A stretch of 64,000 nucleotides of DNA from Chitinophagales bacterium (GCA_026936105.1 JAIXKI010000002.1:526713-590712), one strand, 5' to 3'. Positions 1 to 8,384 are shown, counted from the stretch's first letter. The notes: generated from the letters alone by a model not told the origin. Made by a program: numbers and translations.

Positions 1-654
1 TGTGTGAAATGGTTTTTCAGTCAAAACTGTTCTCTCGTTATTCTTGCATGCAATACAGCCTCTGCAAAAGCATTAAGGACCATTCAGCAAAAAGATCTCC
101 CTGTGATCGCACCTGACAAAAGAGTGCTGGGAGTGATACGCCCCACCACAGAAAAAATAGGAGAGTATTCCGGATCAAAGAGTGTGGGGATCCTGGCTAC
201 AAACGGAACGGTTTCTTCCAATTCCTATCCGATAGAGATCCATAAATTTTTCCCTGAAGTGAAAGTGTATCAGGAAGCCTGCCCCATGTGGGTGCCGCTG
301 GTGGAGAATAACGAATATCAGAGCCATGCTGCAGATCATTTTATCAAAAAGAATATCCAGGAGATCTTTAAAAAAGGAAATGATATTGATGTCATTCTGC
401 TTGCCTGCACTCACTATCCGCTTCTGAAAGATAAAATTGAAAAATATTTACCCGTAGGGGTCAGGCTGTTGTCACAAGGCGAGATCGTTGCGGACAGTTT
501 GAAAGATTACCTGAAACGTCATCCTGAGATTGAAGACAGATGCAGTAAAACAGGCAGGCGGTCTTTTTATACCACTGATTCTGTTACCGATTTCAATGAG
601 CATGCCGCTAAGTTCTTTGGTGAGGAAATAATAGCCGGGCACGTTGATCTATAG
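1..654 (+). CDS. murI: Glutamate racemase, 5' end missing
   Basis: Cytoplasmic enzyme that interconverts L- and D-glutamate and supplies D-Glu for peptidoglycan. The visible 216 or so residues hold both catalytic cysteines of the Asp/Glu racemase family: ACNTAS (Cys 16 of the visible part) and ACTHYP (Cys 135). The family is about 270 residues long and the first Cys motif normally lies near residue 70, so roughly 55-60 N-terminal residues lie left of the window. The GTG at position 4 is therefore not the true start; the frame is open to base 1. The C-terminus is complete. The next gene is rpmH, some 200 bp downstream, with its own leader. Confidence 0.93.
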   Translation, partial: CVKWFFSQNCSLVILACNTASAKALRTIQQKDLPVIAPDKRVLGVIRPTTEKIGEYSGSKSVGILATNGTVSSNSYPIEIHKFFPEVKVYQEACPMWVPLVENNEYQSHAADHFIKKNIQEIFKKGNDIDVILLACTHYPLLKDKIEKYLPVGVRLLSQGEIVADSLKDYLKRHPEIEDRCSKTGRRSFYTTDSVTDFNEHAAKFFGEEIIAGHVDL

Positions 655-734
655 TGGTTTAACTCATTTATTTCTTCCCATGGATTTCTCTCAAAATTCT
701 GCTTTCTCATGTCTGTTATCTGAGGCACAACCCT

Positions 735-742
735 TACCTTTG
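735..742 (+). promoter_or_regulatory. Candidate -7 promoter element for rpmH
   Basis: TACCTTTG fits the Bacteroidota -7 consensus TAnnTTTG and lies about 117 bp ahead of the rpmH start. I see no clear TTG-type -33 element at the right spacing, so this is a weak call based on one element and its position. Confidence 0.35.
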
Positions 743-757
743 CCATCCTTTCACAAA

Positions 758-835
758 CAACAGGTGTGGTGACCTGTTGCAGATTGAAACCTGGTCCGTT
801 CTCCCGGGCCGTATTTCAGATCCTCCACGGAGGAT
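758..835 (+). promoter_or_regulatory. rpmH 5' leader with two hairpins
   Basis: Two perfect inverted repeats precede rpmH: CAACAGGT (758-765) with ACCTGTTG (772-779), loop 6 nt, and ATCCTCC (820-826) with GGAGGAT (829-835), loop 2 nt. The second ends 23 nt before the start codon and sequesters a GGAGG sequence. Neither is followed by a T-run, so they look like leader structure and not terminators. Autoregulation of ribosomal protein operons by leader structure is common; its use here is an inference. Confidence 0.4.
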
Positions 836-858
836 GAACAGTGAAAAAGTAAAAGATT

Positions 859-1014
859 ATGAAACGTACATTTCAACCTCATCGCCGCCGGCGCAAATCC
901 GTTCACGGATTCCGTAAGCGCATGCAAACCGCTAACGGACGTAAAGTATTGGCAAGCCGTCGCAAGAAAGGCCGTAAAAAGCTGACGGTGTCAGATGAGA
1001 GAAAATTAAAGTGA
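859..1014 (+). CDS. rpmH: 50S ribosomal protein L34
   Basis: A 51-residue, very basic protein beginning [20 protein letters not shown], the hallmark L34 N-terminus, followed by the [17 protein letters not shown] block. It is a structural component of the large ribosomal subunit. The length is slightly above the usual 44-46 because of a C-terminal tail, VSDERKLK. It is followed by rnpA and yidD, the conserved bacterial order near the replication origin, although dnaA is not in view here. The start is fixed by the family N-terminus. Confidence 0.97.
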   Translation: MKRTFQPHRRRRKSVHGFRKRMQTANGRKVLASRRKKGRKKLTVSDERKLK

Positions 1015-1052
1015 TCCTCCCTTGAAAAAAGGATGGGTTAATTGAATGAATG

Positions 1053-1084
1053 GTCCTGCCTCAGGCGGGACTATTTTATTTTTG
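1053..1084 (+). terminator. Terminator or attenuator between rpmH and rnpA
   Basis: GTCCTGCC (1053-1060) pairs with GGCGGGAC (1064-1071) around a TCA loop, with one G-T wobble, and is followed by TATTTTATTTTTG. It has the form of an intrinsic terminator and lies only 5 nt before the rnpA ATG. The T-rich tail also contains TATTTTTG (1077-1084), a match to the -7 element TAnnTTTG, so the site could both end rpmH transcripts and start a nearly leaderless rnpA message. Confidence 0.6.
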
Positions 1085-1088
1085 CAAT

Positions 1089-1502
1089 ATGGCCGGCAAA
1101 TTTACATTGGGAAAAGAAGAGCGCCTGAAGAGCAGGAGGCAGATCGGAATCCTGTTTCATGAAGGCAAGAAGATCAGTGTAAGCCCGCTTTATATTTATT
1201 ATCTTTTGAATGCCGGCCCTGATGAAAAAAGATATCCTCTTCAATTCGGCGTCAGTGTGCCGGCAAAGAATTTTAAAAGAGCCGTGGACAGAAACCGGAT
1301 CAAGCGATTGATCCGGGAAGCCTACCGTTTACAAAAAATCCCGCTGCAGGAAAAACTGAAAGAAAAGAAGATGCAAATGCTGGTCTTTTTTATTTATACA
1401 GGAAAAGAACTTCCCGGTTCTAATCTTGTTACAAAAAAGGTATCAGTGGTATTAAATAAACTGGAGAAGACAGTCAATGAAAATATTTCTTCGGATACTT
1501 AG
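1089..1502 (+). CDS. rnpA: Ribonuclease P protein component
   Basis: Protein subunit of RNase P, which binds the catalytic RNA and the 5' leader of pre-tRNA. The 137-residue product carries the family signature [13 protein letters not shown] at about residues 68-80, preceded by [15 protein letters not shown] chose ATG 1089 over the upstream in-frame codon at 1050 because the family N-terminus ([15 protein letters not shown]) follows directly; the upstream extension would also cover the terminator hairpin. Its 3' end overlaps yidD by 26 bp, which suggests coupled translation. The RNase P RNA gene is not in the window. Confidence 0.95.
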   Translation: MAGKFTLGKEERLKSRRQIGILFHEGKKISVSPLYIYYLLNAGPDEKRYPLQFGVSVPAKNFKRAVDRNRIKRLIREAYRLQKIPLQEKLKEKKMQMLVFFIYTGKELPGSNLVTKKVSVVLNKLEKTVNENISSDT

Positions 1503-1707
1503 CCTTCCCTTCATTGCATTGATCAAGCTGTATCAATGGATCATTTCTCCATGGATAGGACCGAAATGCAGGTTCACTCCTACCTGTTCTCATTATGCCG
1601 TGGAAGCATTGAAAAAACATGGACCCTTTAAAGGCTTATGGCTGGCTCTGAAAAGAATTTCACGTTGTCATCCGTGGGGAGGCAGCGGCTATGATCCTGT
1701 TCCCTGA
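1477..1707 (+). CDS. yidD: Membrane protein insertion efficiency factor YidD
   Basis: Small (76 residues) inner-membrane-associated protein that assists YidC-dependent insertion. The diagnostic blocks are [14 protein letters not shown] around residues 28-41 and [14 protein letters not shown] at the C-terminus. The N-terminus has an amphipathic or hydrophobic helix ([20 protein letters not shown]). The start lies inside the 3' end of rnpA, as is usual for the rnpA-yidD pair. The usual next gene, yidC, is absent; instead a convergent Crp-like gene ends 20 bp away. Confidence 0.95.
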   Translation: MKIFLRILSLPFIALIKLYQWIISPWIGPKCRFTPTCSHYAVEALKKHGPFKGLWLALKRISRCHPWGGSGYDPVP

Positions 1708-1727
1708 GAATAAAACGTAATAAACTA

Positions 1728-2309
1728 TCATTTCACTTTTGTATTCTGGCTTCTGATCCTGCTCAGCGATTCGGGAGTGATGCCCAGGTATGATGCAATG
1801 AATTTTAAAGGTATCCTTTGCTCCATAGCAGGATATCTCTCAATGAATTTGCAATACCGTTCATCGGCTGTGAGGCTCATGGATTCAATGATGCGCCTTT
1901 GATGAGCGATGAAGGCATTTTGGAGAAGCAAACGGAAAAATCGTTCAAACTTGGGAACCTTGCGGTAAAGAATTTCCAGCGAGGGATAATCAATGGAAAG
2001 CAGCTCTGTGTCTTCTATGGTTTCAATATTCATTTTCGCAGGGGTCTGAGTAAGGAAACTGTACATATCGCTGGTCCACCAGTCTTCAATAGCAAACTGG
2101 ATGACATGCTCCTGGCCTTTTTCGTTGATGGTGTATATGCGAAGACAACCTTTGTTTATGAAATACTGGTAATGGGCAACATCGCCTTCCTGCAGCAGGA
2201 ATTGTTTTTTCCGGAGTTTCCGTGGTTTAAGAAGTAAAGTGAAGAAGTCGGTCTCTTCTTCCGTAAGATCAATGAAACGGGAGACGTTCTTTAAGATCAG
2301 TTCGTACAT
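1728..2309 (-). CDS. Crp/Fnr family transcriptional regulator
   Basis: A 193-residue protein with an N-terminal cyclic-nucleotide-binding-like beta barrel (about residues 20-120, with GDVAHYQYFINKGCLRIY) and a short C-terminal winged-helix region ending in IPLKFIASYLGITPESLSRI, the recognition helix. Such single-copy Crp-like regulators are abundant in Bacteroidota, and most have no known ligand. No Fnr-type N-terminal Cys cluster is present, so it is probably not an iron-sulfur oxygen sensor. It is transcribed toward yidD and may be monocistronic. Its targets cannot be read from the sequence; the neighbouring superoxide dismutase is upstream on the same strand. Confidence 0.88.
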   Translation of the reverse strand: MYELILKNVSRFIDLTEEETDFFTLLLKPRKLRKKQFLLQEGDVAHYQYFINKGCLRIYTINEKGQEHVIQFAIEDWWTSDMYSFLTQTPAKMNIETIEDTELLSIDYPSLEILYRKVPKFERFFRLLLQNAFIAHQRRIIESMSLTADERYCKFIERYPAMEQRIPLKFIASYLGITPESLSRIRSQNTKVK

Positions 2310-2369
2310 GGCCGGAGCCGTTTAAATAACGAACCGCCCCTGCTCAGGACGGTCCGTTTGAGGAGGAAA

Positions 2370-2981
2370 TTATTTTGCGGCTGCAAAACGTTCTTCAACT
2401 TTCAACCAGTTCACCACATTCCAGAATGCAGAAAGATATTCTGCTCTCCTGTTCTGATATTTTAAATAATAAGCGTGTTCCCATACATCTACTCCAAGGA
2501 TAGGAGTTCCTTTTACATCGGCTACGTCCATCAATGGGTTGTCCTGGTTGGGTGTGGAAGTCACTTCAAGCTTGCCGTCTTTTACGATCAGCCATGCCCA
2601 TCCGCTGCCGAACCTTCCGGCTCCTGCAGCATTGAATTTCTCTTTAAATGAATCAAAGGAACCGAATGCAGAATTTATTGCATCAGCTAATTTTCCTGAA
2701 GGGTTATTGTGACTGCCGGCATGTTTTGCCAGGCTTTCCCAGAAGAAACTGTGATTCCAGTGGCCGCCGCCATTATTGCGGACAGCAACAGAGATCTTGC
2801 CTGCATGGGCGATCAGTTCGTCCAATGATTTTCCTTCATTCGGAGTTCCGGCTACAGCTTTATTGAGATTGTCCACATATCCCTGATGGTGTTTGCCATG
2901 ATGGATCTGCATGGTCAGTGTATCAATATAAGGTTCCAATGCATCATGCGCATAAGGAAGAGGAGGTAAGGTAAATGCCAT
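2370..2981 (-). CDS. sodA: Superoxide dismutase (Fe/Mn family)
   Basis: Converts superoxide to oxygen and hydrogen peroxide in the cytoplasm. All four metal ligands are visible in the 203-residue product: His27, His77 (NHSFFW), Asp165 and His169 in the DVWEHAYY signature. It has no signal peptide. The C-terminus [11 protein letters not shown] is standard for the family. The sequence alone does not settle whether iron or manganese is preferred, so the gene symbol is a convention. It is probably transcribed alone; glutathione-peroxidase-like genes elsewhere in the window add to the oxidative-stress set. Confidence 0.94.
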   Translation of the reverse strand: MAFTLPPLPYAHDALEPYIDTLTMQIHHGKHHQGYVDNLNKAVAGTPNEGKSLDELIAHAGKISVAVRNNGGGHWNHSFFWESLAKHAGSHNNPSGKLADAINSAFGSFDSFKEKFNAAGAGRFGSGWAWLIVKDGKLEVTSTPNQDNPLMDVADVKGTPILGVDVWEHAYYLKYQNRRAEYLSAFWNVVNWLKVEERFAAAK

Positions 2982-3104
2982 AAGTATTAATTTTTTGTAT
3001 GAAAAAAAAGTTTAAAAGGATAACAAAATTATGGACACGAAGTTCAAATAGACCTCATATTTACCGGAGAAAACTCTGTTATCCTGTAATTTTCCATGAA
3101 TAGT

Positions 3105-3971
3105 CTATTTCAAAGAAGGATCACTGAATGTATCTCCCTGATTGATATCTCCAGTCTGAAATCCTTTTTTGAACCAATAAACCCGCTGGGCAGAAGTGCC
3201 ATGAGTGAAAGATTCGGGTACTACATAACCCTGAGCTTCTTTTTGCAGGCGGTCATCTCCAATGGCATTGGCTGCATTCAGAGCTTCATCAATATCACCA
3301 GGATCCAGCACATTTTTCATTTCCTGAGTATGATTGGCCCACACTCCGGCAAAAAAATCAGCCTGTAATTCCAACATCACTGAGTATTTGTTAAACTCTT
3401 TTTCACTGAGCCGCTGACGCAGGCGATCCACCTGGTCCGATATGCCTAAAAGTTTTTGTACATGATGTCCCACTTCATGTGCCACTACGTAAGCCATGGC
3501 AAAATCACCCGGTGATTTAAACCGGTCTTTTAATTCCTGGTAAAAGGAAAGGTCAATGTATAATTTTTCATCTCCCGGGCAATAGAACGGGCCGGATGCC
3601 GAGCTGGTGTAACCGCAGGCAGACTCAACCCCGTCACGGAAAAGGACCAGGGTCGGCTCGCGGTATTGTTTTCCCATTTTTGTGAAAATATCATCCCACA
3701 CTTCTTCGGTATAGCGAAGGACCACTTTTACAAAATGAGCTCTTTCATCATCGGCAGCCTGCTCTTCAGGGGTCATCTGCTGAGAATTGCCCATCTGCTG
3801 GGTTATCTGCTGAGTGATGACGGAAGGGTCACTGCTTCCTCCTCCCATCAGAAGTTGAATGATCAGGAAGATGATACCGATCGCACCGCCTCCTATGGCC
3901 AGGCCTTTTCCTGTGGACATTCCACGCCGGTCATCCACATTTCTGCTTTCCTGTTCGCCGTCTATACGCAT
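3105..3971 (-). CDS. Neutral zinc metallopeptidase, YpfJ family
   Basis: A 288-residue membrane-anchored protease of the KPN_02809/YpfJ family (Pfam zinc_metallopeptidase). A single transmembrane segment (about residues 22-42, IGGGAIGIIFLIIQLLMGG) follows a polar N-terminus; the catalytic HEVGHH motif is at residues 165-170. The FYCPGDEKLYIDLSFY segment before it and ELQADFFAGVWA after it (with the third ligand Glu) are typical of the family. The C-terminal part ends in GTSAQRVYWFKKGF, also conserved. Physiological substrates of this family are not known. The gene stands alone between sod and tadA on the same strand. Confidence 0.9.
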   Translation of the reverse strand: MRIDGEQESRNVDDRRGMSTGKGLAIGGGAIGIIFLIIQLLMGGGSSDPSVITQQITQQMGNSQQMTPEEQAADDERAHFVKVVLRYTEEVWDDIFTKMGKQYREPTLVLFRDGVESACGYTSSASGPFYCPGDEKLYIDLSFYQELKDRFKSPGDFAMAYVVAHEVGHHVQKLLGISDQVDRLRQRLSEKEFNKYSVMLELQADFFAGVWANHTQEMKNVLDPGDIDEALNAANAIGDDRLQKEAQGYVVPESFTHGTSAQRVYWFKKGFQTGDINQGDTFSDPSLK

Positions 3972-4005
3972 ACTTACTTTTAAATTTTTAGAATGAAAAT
4001 AAGCG

Positions 4006-4443
4006 TTATCTTTTATTTCTGAAAAAGTCTTTCATGAGCTTGCTGCAATCGTCTTTCAATACTCCGCGGATCAGTTCGGTCTTTGGATGAAAAGGCCAGT
4101 TTGGCCCTGCTGTTTTTTTATACCCGTTCTTCTCATCATCAGCGCCATAGACCACTTTGCTGACCTTGCTCCAGTACAATGCCCCGGCACACATCAGGCA
4201 AGGCTCCACAGTGATGTAAATGGTTGCATCGGTGATGTATTTTGCTCCCAAAGTATTAAAAGCTGAGGTCAATGCGATCATTTCTGCATGAGCTGTGGGG
4301 TCTTTCAGTCGTTCTACCATGTTATGCCCCCTTGCGATCACTTTTTCGTTCATCACCACAACGGCGCCTACCGGAACTTCACCATCTTCCAGCGCTTTTC
4401 TGGCTTCTTTTATGGCCTGCATCATATAGTATTCGTCCGTCAT
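4006..4443 (-). CDS. tadA: tRNA adenosine(34) deaminase / nucleoside deaminase
   Basis: Zinc-dependent CDA-fold deaminase that converts A34 of tRNA-Arg to inosine. The 145-residue product has HAEMIAL at 52-58 (zinc His and catalytic Glu) and PCLMCAGAL at 81-89 (two zinc Cys). The C-terminal half VVYGADDEKNGY is characteristic of the Bacteroidota TadA-like clade. A guanine-deaminase-type activity cannot be excluded from sequence alone, but no second TadA candidate is in the window. The gene is divergent from ompH, about 150 bp away. Confidence 0.85.
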   Translation of the reverse strand: MTDEYYMMQAIKEARKALEDGEVPVGAVVVMNEKVIARGHNMVERLKDPTAHAEMIALTSAFNTLGAKYITDATIYITVEPCLMCAGALYWSKVSKVVYGADDEKNGYKKTAGPNWPFHPKTELIRGVLKDDCSKLMKDFFRNKR

Positions 4444-4589
4444 GCCGTATCGAAGTTAAATTTTTTACGGGTTAAAACGCGGTTTGATGCAGCCTTTTGT
4501 GAAGGAATTAGTCCTATATTTACCGCCCCGAAAAAAAGTCTGCAGATACAGGCCTCAAAGGGGAAAATAATATTTAAACAAGACTATTT

Positions 4590-5213
4590 ATGAAAAAAAT
4601 CTTTTTTATTTCTTTTCTTTTTACCGGGCTTTTTCTGTCATCCGCTGAAGGAAACGGCCAGCAATTAAAGGTCGGAGTGTTCGACCTGGATCTGATGGTG
4701 CAGGCCATGCCGGCTTACCGCCAGGTGGACAGCCTGGTGCAGATCTATGAGAAGGATTCTTTGACTGAAGAGTACCAGTACTACATGAATGAATACCAAC
4801 GCCTCGACAGTACTTACAAAGCCGACTCCGCATTAGTGGCTCAGGGAACCAAGTCGAAGGTTCAATTGGATATGACCAATTCTGAACGCCAGAAGAATGC
4901 CATGAATATTTTATACTGGCAGCAGATCTCGCAAAATAAATCGAACAATAAAAGAGGCGAGCTGGCTCAGCCGCTTTATAACCAGGTGGCCGAAGCTTAT
5001 AAGAAAGTTCTGGCCAGGAAAAAATATTCACTTATCCTGAGGCCCAACACCTATGAGATGGGATTTTCCATTGATAATCTTTTTATTTCCGTTGCCAAAG
5101 AGCTTAAGCTGACACAACTGCCGCAGGAGTTGTTATATCTCGGTGATGATCCGGATGCAGTGGCAAAACAACCTGCCGCCAAGCCACCGGCTACCAATAC
5201 CAAGAAGCAATAA
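4590..5213 (+). CDS. OmpH/Skp family periplasmic chaperone
   Basis: A 207-residue secreted protein with an N-terminal signal peptide (MKKIFFISFLFTGLFLSSAEG). The mature part begins LKVGVFDLDLMVQAMP, the OmpH/Skp start, then a long charged helical region (about residues 40-140) that would form the coiled-coil tentacles. The C-terminal end is Pro/Ala/Lys-rich. Skp-type proteins hold unfolded outer-membrane proteins in the periplasm. Bacteroidota often carry several OmpH-like paralogues, so this may not be the main Skp. A good intrinsic terminator follows 25 bp after the stop. Confidence 0.85.
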   Translation: MKKIFFISFLFTGLFLSSAEGNGQQLKVGVFDLDLMVQAMPAYRQVDSLVQIYEKDSLTEEYQYYMNEYQRLDSTYKADSALVAQGTKSKVQLDMTNSERQKNAMNILYWQQISQNKSNNKRGELAQPLYNQVAEAYKKVLARKKYSLILRPNTYEMGFSIDNLFISVAKELKLTQLPQELLYLGDDPDAVAKQPAAKPPATNTKKQ

Positions 5214-5237
5214 TTGTATCAACTTTTTTCAACAGAA

Positions 5238-5268
5238 AAGGATGCCGTATCAGGGCGTCCTTTTTTTT
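5238..5268 (+). terminator. Intrinsic terminator after ompH
   Basis: AAGGATGCC (5238-5246) pairs with GGCGTCCTT (5254-5262), loop 7 nt, followed by a run of eight T. It marks the end of the ompH transcript. Confidence 0.85.
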
Positions 5269-5402
5269 GCAGGATATTATTGATTTCCTGACTAACCGGG
5301 ATAAACACGATGAAGATATATATGTTGAAATATCTCACTGTTGCCATTGAAAAAACTTATTGCCGTTACTATTTGTAAATTACAGTTGTCATTACACCGA
5401 TT

Positions 5403-6773
5403 ATGATGGACGGATCTTTAAATAAACTCAGGAAATATTTTGAATCTGGCGCCACTCAGAGCTATTCTTTCAGAAAAAAGCAACTGGAGAAACTGAAAGA
5501 TGCTATTCTGAAATATGAAAAGGATCTGTACAAAGCCTTGCATGATGACCTGAAAAAAAGCTCTGAGGAAAGTTGGGTAACGGAACTGGGGCTGGTTCTT
5601 TCCGACATCAGGATGGCCATGAAAAACCTGCGGCAATGGATGGAACCTGAAAGAGTGCCTACCAACCTGATGAACCTCCCTTCATCCAGTTATGTTATGA
5701 AGGAGCCGATGGGAGTAGCGCTGATCATAGCTCCGTGGAATTACCCTTTTCAACTATTGATCAATCCGTTGGTGGGAGCCATTGCAGCCGGCAACTGTGT
5801 TGTTTTAAAAGCAAGCGAGTATGCTTCTGCAACGGATGCGGTGATGAAGAAAATGATTGAAGAAACTTTTTCTGACGAATACATTCTTTATGTGCAGGGC
5901 ATAGGCGCCAAAGTGGTGCCTGAGATGATGAACCGTTTTACATTCGACCTTGTTTTTTATACCGGCAGCACGGCTGTGGGGAAGATCGTTTATAAAATGG
6001 CTGCGGAAAAACTGACACCGGTCATTCTTGAGCTGGGAGGGAAAAGCCCTTGCGTGATAGAAAGCGATGCCAATATAAAAGTGGCTGCAAGGCGGATCGG
6101 CATCACCAAGTTTTCCGCAGCGGGACAAATGTGCGTGGCGCCGGATTATGTATTGGTGCATACATCGGTGAAGGAAAAATTCATCGGGCACCTGAAAGAA
6201 TCCCTGCTGAAATTTTTCAGCGACCGGCCTGAGTCGAGTTATGATTATTGCAGGATCGTCAATGAAAAACAATTCGACCGGCTTGCCGGTTATCTTAAGG
6301 ATGGCCGGGTGATCTACGGAGGCAGAACGGACCGGAGTAAATTATTCATTGAACCCACTATCCTGGATCATGTTTCAGCAGATGCACCGGTGATGAAGGA
6401 AGAGATCTTCGGACCCATCCTGCCGGTAATCCCTTTTGAAACCATGGAAGAAGCAAAGAGCATCATTCAGCAAAATCCCGATCCTTTGTCTTTTTATATT
6501 TATACAGGAAAAAGCAGTAAGGAAAAAGAATGGTTGACTGCTGTTCCTGCGGGAAGCGCCTGTGTCAATAATTCGAGCTGGCATTTTACCAATCATCACC
6601 TGCCGTTCGGAGGCAGAGGCTCCAGCGGCATCGGGCTTTACCACGGCAGGTATTCATTTGATGCATTCAGCCACCGTAAGGCGGTGATGAAGACGCCGGC
6701 CTGGTTCGACCCGGCCATAAAGTATCCGCCATTCCGGGGAAAACTCAAACTTTTGAAGAAACTGGTCCGCTGA
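5403..6773 (+). CDS. Aldehyde dehydrogenase (class 3-like)
   Basis: A 456-residue NAD(P)-dependent aldehyde dehydrogenase of the short, class 3/AlkH-like type. Seen: the APWNYPFQL nucleotide-site block (110-118), YTGST (186-190), the general base Glu210 in LELGGKSP and the catalytic Cys244 in AGQMCVAPDYV. The C-terminal GGRGSSGIGLYHG motif is also class 3-like. There is no signal peptide, but the C-terminal basic/hydrophobic tail could associate with membrane, as in fatty aldehyde dehydrogenases. Two Met codons open the frame; either 5403 or 5406 would serve. It is followed 29 bp later by a peroxidase gene, so both may help remove lipid peroxidation products (inference). Confidence 0.92.
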   Translation: MMDGSLNKLRKYFESGATQSYSFRKKQLEKLKDAILKYEKDLYKALHDDLKKSSEESWVTELGLVLSDIRMAMKNLRQWMEPERVPTNLMNLPSSSYVMKEPMGVALIIAPWNYPFQLLINPLVGAIAAGNCVVLKASEYASATDAVMKKMIEETFSDEYILYVQGIGAKVVPEMMNRFTFDLVFYTGSTAVGKIVYKMAAEKLTPVILELGGKSPCVIESDANIKVAARRIGITKFSAAGQMCVAPDYVLVHTSVKEKFIGHLKESLLKFFSDRPESSYDYCRIVNEKQFDRLAGYLKDGRVIYGGRTDRSKLFIEPTILDHVSADAPVMKEEIFGPILPVIPFETMEEAKSIIQQNPDPLSFYIYTGKSSKEKEWLTAVPAGSACVNNSSWHFTNHHLPFGGRGSSGIGLYHGRYSFDAFSHRKAVMKTPAWFDPAIKYPPFRGKLKLLKKLVR

Positions 6774-6802
6774 ATATTTTGATATTTTTATAAAAAAAGG
6801 AA

Positions 6803-7501
6803 ATGACAGTATCCGGAAAATATTCCCGTTTGAAAAAGCTGATGATCCTGCTGTTGATGCTGGCTCTCGTCTTTTTCGGATATGTGGAATTGGCGACTTT
6901 AAATTCAACACACATGACTTACAGACAGAAAATATTAAAGACTGTTTATCCCGCATGGATGTGGTGGAGCCGTATCGTTGGGAACAATTCAAGTGAATTG
7001 GCAAACAGTAATGCAGAACCGGTAGTTCCGTTTTATACATTAACTGCCATTCTTAATAACGGAAACGAATTTGATTTCGCAACGCTGAAAGGGAAAAAAG
7101 TATTGCTGGTAAATACTGCCAGCGATTGCGGGTACACTGATCAATATGCAGAGTTGGAAAAACTGTATGAGAAGTACAATAAAAGCCTTGTGATCATCGG
7201 TTTTCCTTCCAATGATTTTAAGCAACAGGAAAAAGGCACTGATGAAGAGATCGCCGCATTTTGCAAACAGAATTACGGGATCACTTTTCCCCTGATGAAA
7301 AAATCGGTGGTAATCAAAAGCGACCGGCAGAATGAAGTATTCAAATGGCTTACTGATCTGTCATTGAATGGATGGAACAGCAAACAACCTTCCTGGAATT
7401 TTTGTAAATACCTGGTGAATGAAAAAGGGATGCTGACCAATTATTTCGGTTCAGCGGTATCTCCATTAAGCAAAGACGTACTCAAAGCCATTGAAAAATA
7501 A
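6803..7501 (+). CDS. Membrane-anchored glutathione peroxidase-like protein
   Basis: A 232-residue thiol peroxidase of the GPx family with an N-terminal transmembrane anchor (about residues 13-30) and a linker before the thioredoxin-like fold. The peroxidatic Cys109 lies in NTASDCGYT, and the family WNF motif is present near 198-200. The catalytic Gln expected in the FPxNQF block is replaced: the block reads FPSNDF. The usual resolving-Cys region differs, and two further Cys (154 and 201) could take that role. The active domain is probably periplasmic. It probably forms an operon with the aldehyde dehydrogenase 29 bp upstream and the small membrane protein 9 bp downstream. Confidence 0.85.
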   Translation: MTVSGKYSRLKKLMILLLMLALVFFGYVELATLNSTHMTYRQKILKTVYPAWMWWSRIVGNNSSELANSNAEPVVPFYTLTAILNNGNEFDFATLKGKKVLLVNTASDCGYTDQYAELEKLYEKYNKSLVIIGFPSNDFKQQEKGTDEEIAAFCKQNYGITFPLMKKSVVIKSDRQNEVFKWLTDLSLNGWNSKQPSWNFCKYLVNEKGMLTNYFGSAVSPLSKDVLKAIEK

Positions 7502-7510
7502 TGAACGCAC

Positions 7511-7744
7511 ATGTCGTATAATGAAATAGTGGGAACTATTGGAGTAGGCCTCATCCTGGCCGCTTTTTTCTGCAACACCTTCCGGCTGATACCCCGTGAA
7601 GGTAAACTGTATTTTGCTTTGAATGTTGCGGGGGCTGCGCTGGCCTGTTATGCTTCGTGGTTAATTCAATTCTGGCCTTTTGTGATCCTGGAAGGCATCT
7701 GGACCCTGGTTTCCTTTGTGGGGCTGATGAAGAGATTCAAATGA
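7511..7744 (+). CDS. Small CBU_0592-type membrane protein
   Basis: A 77-residue protein with three hydrophobic stretches (about residues 6-24, 34-50 and 54-71) and little else, matching the small CBU_0592-like integral membrane proteins found in many Bacteroidota. It starts 9 bp after the peroxidase gene and is likely co-transcribed with it. No catalytic residues or known function. The start ATG 7511 gives MSYNEIVGTIGVGLILAAFF, the usual family N-terminus. Confidence 0.75.
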   Translation: MSYNEIVGTIGVGLILAAFFCNTFRLIPREGKLYFALNVAGAALACYASWLIQFWPFVILEGIWTLVSFVGLMKRFK

Positions 7745-7774
7745 ACTTTCAGGTTGGGAAAGAATTTTTAATAT

Positions 7775-7860
7775 GCTCTTCGAAACTTGCAGTTTCTAAG
7801 GTTTGTTTTATCGCTTCAGGCGATATAATAATGATGCGAGACAGGATGTCTCGCATAGCC
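7775..7860. repeat. Two-stem palindromic repeat, copy R1
   Basis: Starts GCTCTTCGAAACTTGCAG and contains two hairpins: ATCGC/GCGAT around 7810-7824, and a 9-bp perfect stem TGCGAGACA (7835-7843) with TGTCTCGCA (7847-7855). The same layout recurs at 18368, 18542, 58905 and 61512. It lies between the CBU_0592-type gene and the convergent GxxExxY gene and has no ORF of its own. It resembles a small non-autonomous or REP-like repeat; its mobiliser is not in the window. Confidence 0.8.
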
Positions 7861-7895
7861 AGAACAGAAATTGTCTAAACCATGATGAAGCAGAT

Positions 7896-8294
7896 TTAAT
7901 GATTGCGCTGATTGAATTTTGAATTAATAAGCCGCTTAAATTCCAAACTTTTACTGCCAAAATTTATCAGCAAACCAATTTCAATATTAAATGCTTCCAG
8001 ATAATTGATGGCCTGGGCAAGATGCACATCTTCCAGTTTTATTACCGCCTTCAGTTCAACAGATATAACTTCTTCCACCAGGAAATCAACTCTCCTGGTG
8101 CCTATCTGATGTTCCCTGTAGTAAATGGGCATCTCAAACTCCCGCTTAAATGCTAAGCTATACAAAGGCAACTCTATCTCCATTGCCCGCTGATAAATCA
8201 CTTCCTGAAAACCATTGCCCAATACCTTGTGAACCTGCATGGCAGCACCAATTATTTTTCCCGTTGTCTCTTTGTATTTATATTCTTCAACCAT
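7896..8294 (-). CDS. GxxExxY family protein
   Basis: A 132-residue member of the GxxExxY family, named for the motif seen here as GFQEVIY at residues 28-34. Later blocks FKREFEMPIYYREHQIG and RRVDFLVEEVISVELKA resemble a PD-(D/E)xK-type nuclease core: the Asp in VDF, then VELKA supplying Glu and Lys. The family is widespread in Bacteroidota and often lies beside repeats; its function is unproven. The next upstream gene, dusB, is on the same strand about 90 bp away. The 3' end lies 35 bp from repeat R1. Confidence 0.85.
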   Translation of the reverse strand: MVEEYKYKETTGKIIGAAMQVHKVLGNGFQEVIYQRAMEIELPLYSLAFKREFEMPIYYREHQIGTRRVDFLVEEVISVELKAVIKLEDVHLAQAINYLEAFNIEIGLLINFGSKSLEFKRLINSKFNQRNH

Positions 8295-8384
8295 ATTGCT
8301 TTTTCATCTGCTCAATCTGCTTCATCTACTTTAATCACAGTTCAGACATTTTCCCCAATCATGGATTTCTATGACGAAAACAAA

